64,000 bases of DNA from positions 95,454,501 to 95,518,500 of the forward strand of contig CM056743.1 of NCBI GenBank assembly GCA_029851415.1. Reading direction: 5' to 3'. Below the pieces are notes generated by a model. It was not told the DNA's origin. It was given only the letters and a program-made list of their open reading frames with translations, and made no database searches. The DNA is from Eretmocerus hayati. Taxonomy: Eukaryota > Arthropoda > Insecta > Hymenoptera > Aphelinidae. Position numbers and translations under genes: made by a program. The stretch's first letter is position 1; each line of letters begins with the position of its first letter. This document shows positions 23,246 to 33,432 of this stretch, in pieces.

Positions 23246-26200
23246 GGTGCGGAGATGAAACGTTTTTTTCGGATATTCGGGCAAATTCTAGGTGGTGCTA
23301 ATTTTCCGGTGAGGCCAGAGCGTGGGTATGATGTGATGAAGGTTTCCGCAGATCGAGGTATCAGTTTTGTGCATGAAATGCATGAATGAGACATGTACCG
23401 GTACACCGTTATAAGCAGCAGTACACGCGATCCAAGGATGGGACGGTTTTTCCATTTTTCTCGATTTCTACCGTTTTGATGAGAGCCACTGCGATTGGAC
23501 AGAGTGAGGATGTGACAGATTGGACCTTTTGCGTATCGGGTACCTGTTATGCGGGGAAAGTGAAGACATGCCGTCCGTGTTGATTAAACTACCTAGCCGG
23601 CGCTCCGAGCGATGCGGTGATGGGACGTTTTTCTTCATATATTCGTACAAATACTAGGTGATGCGGATAATTTGGTGAGGCCAGAGCGTGGATACGATGT
23701 AGTGAATGGCCTGTGCAGATCGGGGAATCAGTTGATGAATGAAATTCATGAAATTAACATCTAACCGTACAATGTTGTATCCAGCAGTACACGCCATCCA
23801 AGGATGGGACGGTTTTTTCGGCATTTTTCGAATTTTTCCTGTTGATAAGAGCCACTGCGATTGGACGAAGTGAGCATGTGATAGATCAAGGACTTGAGCG
23901 TATCAGGTACCTTTCGAGTGGGGAAAGTGCAGAAATGCCGACGGTGATGATTAAACTACCGAGCCGGTGCGCCGAGCTATGCGGAGCATTTTTCAGATGT
24001 TCGGACGAATAGTTAGTGATGCGGATTATTTGGTAAGGCCAGAGCGTGGATATGATCTAATGAAGGTCTGTGCAGATCCAGGTATCGGTTGCGTGCATAA
24101 AATGCATGGGTTGGACATCGAACGGTACAGTGTTGTCACCGGCAGTACAAGCGATCAAGGATGGGACTGTTTTTTTCGAATATCGCCATATTTCTCCCGT
24201 TGATAAGAGCGACTGTCATTTAACATAGTGAGGATGTGACAGATCAAAGCTTGGTGCGTATCGGGTACTTGTTAAGTGGGGAAAGTGAAGGAATGCCGCC
24301 CGTGATGATTGAATTACCTAGCAGGCGCGCCGAGCGATGCGGTGATGGGACGTTTTTTTCATATATTCGGACAAATTCTAGGTGTTGCGGATAATCTGAA
24401 GAGGCCAGAGTGTGGATATGATGTCATGAAGGCCTGTGCGGATCGGGGTTTCAGTTTTGTGCATGAAATTCATGAAATCAACCTCAAACGGTACGCTGTT
24501 GTGACCAGCAGTGCACGCGATCGAAGGATGGGACGGTTTTTTTCGAATATCTCAATATTTTAAGTTGATAATGGCAACTGTCATTGCAAAAAGTGACGAT
24601 GTGACGGATCAAAGCCTTGTGCGTATCGGGGACCTGTTATGTGTGAAAAGTGAAGACATGCCGCCCGTGATGATTAAACTACCTAGCCGGCGCGCCGTGC
24701 GATGCGGGGATGGGACGTTTTTTTTCGTATATTCGGACAAATTCTAGGTGATGCGGATAATCTGGTGAGGCCAGAATTAGGATATGATGTAATGAAGGCC
24801 TGTGCGGATCGGGGTATCAGTTTTGTGCATGAAATTCATGAAAGGATCTCCAACGATACACTGTTGTAACCAGCAGTACACGCGATCCAAGCATGGGACG
24901 GTTTCTTCGAATTTCTCAATATATTTCGCTTTGATAAGAGCAACTGTCATTTGAGAAAGTGAGTATGTGACAGATCAAAGCCTTGTGCGTATCGGGTACC
25001 AGTGACGTGTGGAAAGTGAAGAAATTCCGCTCGTGATGATTGATCTCCCTAGCTGGCGCGCCGAGCGATGCGGAGATCGGACGTTTTTTTTCAGATATAC
25101 GGACAAATAATCAGTGATGCGGATACTTTGGTGAGACCAGAGCTCGAATTTGCTGTAATCAATGCCTGTGCAAATCGTGATATGAATTTTGTGGATAAAA
25201 TTCATGAAATCGACCGCCAAGGGTCCACTGTCGTAACCAGCAGTACACGCGATCCAAGGATGGGACGTTTTTCTTCGAATATCTCAATATTTGTCATGTT
25301 GATAAGAGCAACTGTGATTTTACAAAGTGACGATGTGGCAGATCAAAGCTTTGTGCGTATCGAGTACCCGTTATGTGGGGGAAGTGAAGACATGCCGACC
25401 GTGATGATTAAACTACCTAGCAGGCGCGCCGAGCGATGCGGAGATGGGACGTTTTTTTTCAGATATTCGGACAAATTCTAGGTGATGCGGATAATCTGGT
25501 GAGGCCAGAGTGTGGATATGATGTAATGAAGGCCTGTGCGGATCGGGGTATCAGTTTTGTGCATGAAATTCATGAAATCGACCTTCAACGGTACACTGTT
25601 GTAACCAGCAGTACACGCGATCCAAGGATGGGACGGTTTTTTCGAATTTCTCGATATATTTCGCTTTGATAAGAGCAACTGTCACTTGAGAAAGTGAGGA
25701 TGTGACAGATCAAAGCCTTGTGCGTATCGGGTACCAGTTATGTGGGGAAGGTGAAGAAATGCCGCCCGTGATGATTAAACTACCTAGCAGGCGCGCCGAG
25801 CGATGCGGAGATGGGACGTTTCTTTTCGTATATACGGACAAATTGTAGACGATGCGGATAATCTGGTGAGGCCAGAGTGTGGATATGATGTAATCAAGGT
25901 CTTTGCGGATCGGGTTATCAGTTTTGTGGACGAAATTCATGAAATCGACCGCCAACGGTCCTTTGTCGTAACCAGCAGTACACGCGATTCAAGGATGGGA
26001 CGGTTTTTTCGAATTTCTCAATATATTTCGCTTTGATAAGAGCAACTGTCACTTGAGAGTGAGGATGTGACAGATCAAAGCCTTGTGCGTATCGGGTTCC
26101 TGTTATGTGTGGAAAGTGAAGAAATTCCGCTCGTGATGATTGATCTACCTAGCCGGCGCGCCGAGAATTGCGGAGATGGGACGTTTTTTTTCAGATATAC

Positions 26201-28120
26201 GGACAAATAGTCAGTGATGCGGATACTTTGGTGAGACCAGAGCGTGAATTTGCTGTAATCCAGGCCTGTGCAAATCGTGATATGAGTTATGTGAATGGAA
26301 TGCATGAATTAGACTTGTCATGATACACTGTTGTAATCAGCAGTACACGCGATCCAAGGATGGGACGGTTTTTTCGAATTTCCCAATATATTTCGCTTTG
26401 ATAAGAGTAACTGTCATTTTACAAAGTGACGATGTGGCAGATCAAAGCTTTGTGCGTATCGGGTACTTGTTATGTGGGGAAAGTGAAGAAATGCCGCCCG
26501 TGATGATGAAACTACCTAGGAGGCGCGCCGAGCGATGCGGAGATGGGACGTTTTTTTCGTATATACGGACAAATTGTAGACGATGCGGATAATCTGGTGA
26601 GGCCAGAGTGTAGATATGATGTAATCAAGGTCTTTGCGGATCGGGTTATCAGTTTTGTGGATGAAATTCATGAAATCGACCGCCAACGGTCCTTTGTCGT
26701 AACCAGCAGTACACGTGATTCAAGGATGGGACGGTTTTTTCGAATTTCTGAATATATTTCGCTTTGATAAGAGCAACTGTCACTTGAGAGTGAGGATGTG
26801 ACAGATCAAAGCCTTGTGCGTATCGGGTTCCTGTTATGTGTGGAAAGTGAAGAAATTCCGCTCGTGATGATTGATCTACCTAGCCGGCGCGCCGAGCGAT
26901 GCGGGGATGGGACGTTTTTTTTCAGATATTCGGACAGATTGTTAGTGATGCGGATAATTTGGTGAGTCCAGAACGTGAATTTGATGTAATGAAGGCCTGT
27001 GCAAATCGTGATATGAGTTATGTGAATGAAATGCATGAATTAGACATGTCATGGTACACTGTTGTAACCAGCAGTACACGCGATCCAAGGATGGGACGTT
27101 TTTTTCGAATATCTCAATATTTTTCATGTTGATAAGAGCAACTGTCATTTTACAAAGTGACGATGTGGCAGATCAAAGCTTTGTGCGTATCGGGTACTTG
27201 TTATGTGGGGAAAGTGAAGGAATGCCGCCCGTGATGATTAAACTACCTAGCAGGCGCGCCGAGCGATGCGGAGATGGGACGTTTTTTTCGTATATACGAA
27301 CAAATTGTAGACGATGCGGATAATCTGGTGAGGCCAGAGTGTGAATATGATGTAATGAAGGCCTGTGCGGATCGGGGTATCAGTTTTGTGCATGAAATCC
27401 ATGAAATCGACCTCTAACGGTACACTGTTGTAACCAGGAGTACACGCGATCCAAGGATAGGACGGTTTTTTCGAATTCCTCAATATATTTCGCTTTGATA
27501 AGAGCAACTGTCATTTGAGAAAGTGAGTATGTGACAGATCAAAGCCTCGTGCGTATCAGGGACATGTTTTGTGTGGAAAGTAAGGAAATGCCGCCCGTGA
27601 TGATTAAACTACCCAGCCGGCGCGCCAAGCTATGCGGAGATGGGACGTTTATTTTCAAATATTTGGACAAATTCTAGGTGATGCGGATGATTTGGTGGGG
27701 CCAGAGCGTGGATATGCTGTAATCAGGGCCTGTGCAGATCGAGGTATCAGTTGCGTGCATGAAATGCTTAAATTCGACATCTAATGGTACACTCATGTAT
27801 CGAGCAATACACACGATCGAAGGATGGGATGGTTCCATCGAAATTTCTCATTTAATTCGTGTTGATTAGGGCTACTGAGATTTCCGGAAGTGAGAATGGG
27901 ATAGATTGGATTATTTATGTACATACCCGTGAGCCACGTGATGCAAAGATAAGACGTTTTTCTTCGATATTCAGAAAATTTGTTGTCGATGCGGAAAATT
28001 CGGGTAGCCCAGAGCGAGGCAGTGATCGGATAACAGCCTGGGCAGATCGAGGTGTAAGTTTCGATTATGGGATGCATGAATTCGACATGGGATGTTTCAG
28101 TATTATAACCAGTCGTACAC
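23246..28120. repeat. Right satellite array (about 13 units, inverted)
   Basis: The uninterrupted counterpart of the left arrays, in reverse orientation. GATGGGAC starts at 25258, 25443, 25627 and 25810, giving half-unit spacings of 183-185 bp. Units near the centre (23246-24200) and near the arm (27600-28120) are the most diverged; those in the middle are nearly identical. AscI-type GGCGCGCC cores recur in most units. Confidence 0.85.
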
Positions 28121-28277
28121 GCGATCCGGACTTCTTCTGATTGTCGTCCCTCGCGAGCTGCATTGGGCGCGAAAGTAAAATGGGTGTTCATTCTCAAATA
28201 TATAATGTAACATCTGATAGGGTGAGTAGAAATTTCTATCAAGAGAACATAAAGGGGAGAAGCTTTGACCAGGTTAT

Positions 28278-28580
28278 TTGAGGCCGAGTCATGGGCTCGC
28301 TGGAAAGTTGAAAGAAATTTTTGATATTTTCTCCGGAGACACTCTCGCTCGACGTAAGGTACGTCGAGGTGGGAAGCATTTGGTCATACGAGTAATACGG
28401 CTATCCTCGCCCGATGGCCTTGGCAAGATATCGTGGCGGGCGCCGGGTTATGGCCCCTGTGATCGTTATGATCTCGTTCGAGATGCGCGGAGCTATGTGA
28501 AAAAAATTTTTGAAACGCCAGATGTGCCTGGAACAAAACAAAGGGTGGTAGAGATAAGTACACAGACGGGCTGCACGTGA
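28278..28580 (+). CDS. Uncertain 100-codon open frame upstream of the arm gene
   Basis: A frame (start MRPSHGLAGK, end VVEISTQTGCT) present in both arms (mirror 11837-12139) with a single residue difference. It reads like a protein in composition, but the arms are so alike that conservation proves little, and several overlapping frames in this GC-rich stretch are also open. It could be an upstream exon, a separate small gene, or nothing. No family recognised. Confidence 0.2.
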   Translation: MRPSHGLAGKLKEIFDIFSGDTLARRKVRRGGKHLVIRVIRLSSPDGLGKISWRAPGYGPCDRYDLVRDARSYVKKIFETPDVPGTKQRVVEISTQTGCT

Positions 28581-29065
28581 GGCCAGACATAGACAACGTA
28601 GGCGCTGCAAGAAGCTTTTTTGACCCGTGGCAGGTAGAGCACCCGCACGAGTGGCCTGTGAGAGTGGGGGTTGAGGGGTGACTGTTATTAAGGTCGGCAG
28701 CCACCGAGCGGCCAAAAAATGCGGTGCAGTGGTGGTGGGAATGCTGTGCGTGGCAGAGAGGCCCGCGCTGTAATTCGTGGAATGACGAGAGGCGTGACCA
28801 AGCGAGTGATTCGGGTTGGTGGGTCTGTTTTTTACGGAGGGGCGTACTGGACCGCTCGTCGGATTTCGATGAGGTGCCGGGCAGTCTGCCTGCGGCCCTT
28901 GACGTAGAAGCATCATTGTTCCGAGTTGCGAGAAAGATCGTGAAGCAGCTCCGTGATCTCGGATACCATTCTCTGATTGAGTGATTCCGTGATAGAGCTG
29001 CTGCTCTCGCGATATTCCCGTGTAACTGCTACTGTGGAGTGTGATCTGGCTCTTGATACATCAAA

Positions 29066-31292
29066 ATGCGTAGGTTTTTCGTGGTCGTGCTGGCTGGTGG
29101 CGACTTGGAAGTGGTACCGGAGGAATGGTTTACCGGTAACAGTGCAGAGGCTATCTTGTGGCCGCCGTACGCCCCGGCCCCGGCTATCGCGAGGATGGTG
29201 CGCTCGCGACAAACACCCGGCGAGGATTGGAAGGTCGTGGACGTCGAGAGGATTGTTGCGTCGGCAGGTGAGTGGGGCTCGTTGGTACAGTGCCGATCGC
29301 GTTGAGTTACGACGTAGGGAGTATCTATTATAATTAGCTAAAAAGGGCCACGATGTCATTGATCGGATATCCAAGGATGTGCTCTTCAAAGGTGTTGTGG
29401 AACCTTACTCGCTTGGAATGTGAAGTCTTAATCGGGATTCTCGGTATAATCGTGTGAGTATGTGAGATCATCAATGCCAACGGGCGCGGACGAACATTTT
29501 TGACACAGCCGCTGGCATTCAACCCGTTATTGCTCGATTATTTATTATTTAGTCGCGAGTATCATATGAGATGATGAACGATCTTACAGAAATTCCTATA
29601 CGCTGAAAGAACTCTTCAATGGGGTATCGTTGGAAGAAGTGTTCGAGTTTCTATTGAAAAATGATTGCAAGTCGGCCTTATTGAATAACGGAACCAGAAA
29701 TTTATCAAGTGTGGTTCCAGATTCTTGCCGGGGAGAAATTTTGTATTGATTGTGTGAATCGTGATATAATTTGCGTGGATCTATGAATTTCCTTCATCAT
29801 TTGACTATTCGATCAAAGGCCCGGTGGATCTACCAAGCAGTGTGCGTAGGTGTTGGGCTCGCGTATCGAAACGGCGCGCGGTACATCGCGATCGTTTCTC
29901 CCCGCGTCCGAGCTTTCGACGAGAAGAGGGGATATTGGAACTTTGTTGCGCCGTCGATGGTGAACCTGGCTCCATCTAGCGTTGTTCTCACGCATCGGAG
30001 GGCTAGCGCTGCTCGAGCGGTGAATTAGAATGTTGAACTTGGGGGCTGGCGCGCGCGTATGAACAGGTTCAAAAAAAAGAATATGTGGAAGGGTACCGAC
30101 CGCTCACCTAATTTCAATTATGTTAATCATTACAGATACTTACAATGAGATGCGGCTACGATGGATGTTGCTGAGCCTGGACCCGGAAAGGGACTTCGAT
30201 ACTAGCCCAAGTTCTCCGCCAGCTTTGGCCAACAGACCCGCGCTTCCTTATGGAGCGTTCCAATCAACCAGCAGACAGATCGAGTACGACGAAGATAATG
30301 GCGAAGACGTACAAGCTCGCAAGAGACGAAGGTTGGCGGTCGAGTGTTCGTCCAACAACAGTGAAACATCAGACTCTGGTGTGGGCTCTTCTTCGACGAT
30401 GGGCAGCGAGCTCGACGCGACCGACGCTTGGGTAGCCGGTGCATCGGACTACGAGAGCTTTGATAAGGCTGTTGCAGAGTCGGATCATCTCGCATTCCCA
30501 AAAGGTATTGGATAATGAAAAATCATGCCAGGTCCAGATGGGGGGGGGGGGCGACGTACTCTTTTTTGTGCTCAAATCGCCTTGATCCCAAACGTAATGG
30601 CCTGACAAGAGTCCATGTGTTCTGAGGCGCGAATTGAATATGGTGTTGCTATAAAACTTGATGACTTTTGAGAAAATAACGAGAATCAACATTGATGAAT
30701 TAATCCGCGATTGCATTTTCAAAAATATACTTCGATTGAGCCACATTTCTTGATTGCTTCATTCGCGAGAAACAAAACATTGACGATTTTATTCTGTTGT
30801 GTGAATAAGCTCAATTATTTTTCAGAGGGAGATGAGCCAGCAGGACCAGAGATGCTAGCAGATAAGACCGATGCTCGCTTTGTTGGTGTTGCAAGGGTGC
30901 ACCTGACGGTGTGCCAAGGCTCAGAGGCAGACCCCGAGAGCAGCAATATCGTCGGAGATTTTTATCTCCTCGTGCCGTGCAATGATGGCGTGATGGGGCT
31001 GCCACTGAAGTGATAGTCCATATAAAACCTGTGTCAAGTGGGTTCTTGTACTTGCCGTTATTTCTCGCGATTTCCTGGAATTGGTGAACTGATTGGACTT
31101 ATTCATGACTATTTCTGAATTACAGATTCCGCCAATGCTGGTATAAAATGGTTGAAGGGTGTGACACGAGAAGCACTGGAAAATGAAAGCATACGGCGAG
31201 AGTGGGTGGAAGTTGCAAGCGAGCTTGGCGAGGCTGCACCAAAGAAGGAAGCCAACTCTGGTAGATCGCTGTCAAGAAGTAAGAGCATGTGA
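29066..31292 (+). CDS. Spliced arm gene, intact copy, two possible 3' ends
   Basis: Exon 1 is 29066-29267 (donor CAG|GTGAGT), exon 2 is 30136-30504 (acceptor TTACAG, donor AAAG|GTATTG). Two terminal exons follow: exon 3, 30826-31013 (acceptor TTTTTCAG), and exon 4, 31126-31292 (acceptor AATTACAG). All introns are phase 1. Exons 1+2+3 give 252 residues and 1+2+4 give 245, each ending exactly in frame at a stop. The N-terminus (FVVVLAGGDLEVVPEEW, LWPPY, PGEDWKVVDVERI, TYNEMRLRW) resembles the opening region of arthropod DUF4806-type proteins found in many copies in wasps and ants. A nuclear-signal-like ARKRRRLA and a Ser/Asp-rich linker follow. Function is unknown; location inside a mobile palindrome suggests a transposon-carried gene. 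A GTAAGA at 31279 could splice exon 4 onward. The other arm's copy is broken. Confidence 0.55.
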
Positions 31293-32499
31293 TGGAAAGC
31301 TCAGCAGTTTGCGATATCCGTAGAAGTGTGTTGTATGACATTTTGCGCGATTGCATGCGCTTATATATATTTATATGGTGCGAAGCAACACTTGGTGATT
31401 CCCCGACGTCGACATGACACAATGTGAAGTGAAATGTGTTCGGAGGACGGATATTGATGATTGGAATATGCAATAAGGAGATCGATGTGATATATATGAT
31501 TGGATGATGGCGTTACTGATAATTTGAAGTCTGGCATGGAGAATCGTTGAATACTAGGGAAGTATATTCGTATGTAAAATCTTTGATATGGGATCAGTCA
31601 TGTGGTCGATTCTCAGGATGAGTCCATTGAACACGCGAAAAATGCCCAAGCGAAGAAATATCTCAAGATTTCAAAGCATGCGTTTCTTCTCTTTATAACT
31701 ATCAAGCAAACTATGGGGAAAGTTCTTTACACTACATATGTCGGAAATTCAATGATTTACTTTGTTAACTTCTGTCATTGTTCCCGGCTCCTGTAATCTT
31801 GTCAGTTGATTCGAGTGAATAATTATTCTTGAGATTTCTCGTGGGGATCGTTATCTCTAAGGAATTGGCCTAGTTTTTACTTGACTTTGTTCGTTACCAT
31901 AGTATCTGCGAGCCTTGGCCGGTGCGGTGTGGGAGATGGGACGCATTTTTTGGTTAATCATACCGATTGTCGGTTATAAAAGTAGATTCTCAGCGAAAAG
32001 CTGGGCGTGTTCTACTCCTACAATGAATCATAATGTATGTATTTGTATCTAATGTATATTAATCTCTGTATTTCCAATACCATCCACAAGATCGATATGT
32101 GATATTCTTATCTTGATATATGTGTGTGTGTACATATATTTATAAACGTCTAAATATGTATGTATATCTTAAGCCGTATGTATATGTTAGCTATAATGAA
32201 ATATTCGATAATTTGTGATTAATACATGTAATATCACGTCTGAAATTAATTAGGGAGTGTGTACTGGCGTGGCCATCGCTGCCACCATTTGTGTGTGCTG
32301 CTTGTCAATACGATTCGCGAAATTGGTGGCTTTGATCTCTCGTGATGAAGCCCGCGGTATGCCGCAAGTATAAAATTGTGGACTTGTTCATGAGATAATT
32401 TTGAATAAATATGAACAACTTTAGCTTGGAAATCTCGCTTACACATCAATTCAATATCCCCAAAGCATTACACTACCAAAATGGTTCAATATATATACT
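31293..32499. other. Right arm, outer non-coding part
   Basis: The mirror of 7621-8830. GATGGGAC within 31934-31945 is an isolated satellite relic. A 64-codon frame at 31602-31796 starts just after CTCAG and is kept in both arms, but I see no support for it beyond arm identity. Confidence 0.4.
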
Positions 32500-32781
32500 T
32501 CTTTCGGAGACGTTTCACCAACGTTTCCAGCACTGACTTTGGAAACGTTGGGCCCAAACGCTCACGAAACGTTCCCAGACTGCTGGACTGCGGATACCCT
32601 CCATGCCGCTTGCCTGGGTCATTGGAACGTTTCTGAAACCCCTGGGAAACGTTTCGAAAAGTGGACATCTCGACGTTTCTATGATGTTTCCGCAACGTCT
32701 CCGAAACCTCCTTACGAAACGTTTCCAGGTTTCAAATGAAACCGTTGAGAAACGTTTCTGAAACTTATGGTGCTACGTGGG
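32500..32781 (-). repeat. Right terminus with GAAACGTTTC motifs
   Basis: Inverted copy of 7342-7620, ending CTTATGGTGCTACGTGGG at 32781. The next two bases, AA, are the right target duplication, after which the retroelement sequence AGTGAATAAAG resumes. Confidence 0.75.
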
Positions 32782-32893
32782 AAAGTGAATAAAGATACCG
32801 TCAATAGACCACACGGAAAGTTAAGGATGAGGGCACGTAAATCCCCAGAATCGTCGGGAAATGAAAGATGAAGGTACTGTATCTTGGAATATT

Positions 32894-33432
32894 TCAATTA
32901 TTCATCTCCAGTGAATCATGGATGGAACGTCGCGTTAAGTCTTCATCTTTTCTAATAAGCGCGTCACGCATAAGTTCTTGTGGAGTTCGTGTCTTTTCGT
33001 CTAAAAGGGGATTTTTATGCTTGGCTATGAAGCTCCGGATGCAGTTCGAACACTTGCTATCAGATTTACAATTAGAACGAACGTTGACTGGAGTCCCGAT
33101 TTTCGGCTCAATAATATCTTCTTGGATGGCTCGAAAATTTCGTTGACTCGTTCGTATACCGAATTTCAGTAATTCCTCGAGTCGTTTGACCTCTTTGGCT
33201 CTTTCTCAAATCACGACATTTTTTCTTTCTTATTTTCACGTTTGTTGGTTATAGACGAAACCTGATTCAAAATGGGTTTCGAAACTTTTGATGCGATGGT
33301 CAATTTACGTTCGGCTTGTCTCTGTTTGCGCTCTCGTTCTTGTTTTCCCATCAAAACATACATGTTCCAGTGACAATCCCGTGAAATAATACAATAAGAT
33401 TCAACTATGTGAGATCTTGTGAAGGAAACCAT
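32894..33432 (-). pseudogene. Retroelement ORF1, broken copy
   Basis: Homologous to the open 203-codon frame at 55420-56031. Shared text includes MYV.MGKQERERK, RQAERKL and, near the end, LMRDA.IRKDEDL and HDSLEMN. A one-base deletion near 33220 shifts the frame after NKKEK, an in-frame stop follows, and the first Cys of the CX2CX5CX2C cluster is replaced. The stop lies about 110 bp from the giant palindrome's edge, so the insertion did not cause the damage. Confidence 0.6.

Larger units (their letters stand above)
7342..32781. mobile_element. Giant palindromic (fold-back) element, 25.4 kb
   Basis: Starts CCCACGTAGCACCATAAG and ends with its reverse complement. The flanks read GACACAA on the left and AAAGTGAATA on the right. 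The other retroelement has the uninterrupted GACACAAAGTG at 55315-55325, so the insertion duplicated AA (7340-7341 and 32782-32783). Removing a 5.5-kb insertion and a MITE from the left side leaves arms of about 9.8 kb each that match in inverted order: terminal motif block, spliced gene, 367-bp satellite array, central hairpin. Translated stretches in the two arms differ by only a few residues per 100-150. No transposase is encoded. The 2-bp duplication and repeated subterminal motifs are compatible with a CACTA/CMC-type mobiliser; the CCC terminus is not the usual CACTA start, so the class is open. Confidence 0.85.

Noticed and set aside
12290..28120. Dozens of 60-140-codon open frames repeating along the satellite arrays, on both strands
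   Set aside because: The unit is about 367 bp, not a multiple of three, so frames change from unit to unit. The frames recur only because the DNA recurs.
28719..28907. Basic open frame with a faint look of histone H4 (GMTRGVTKRVIR, then GG)
   Set aside because: The match is a few residues in an Arg-rich, GC-rich stretch, with no core H4 blocks before or after. It is most likely chance.
28401..28916. 171-codon minus-strand frame (140 codons in the other arm)
   Set aside because: Length differs between the arms through an indel, and the stretch is open on several frames because it is GC-rich with few stops. It has no motif.
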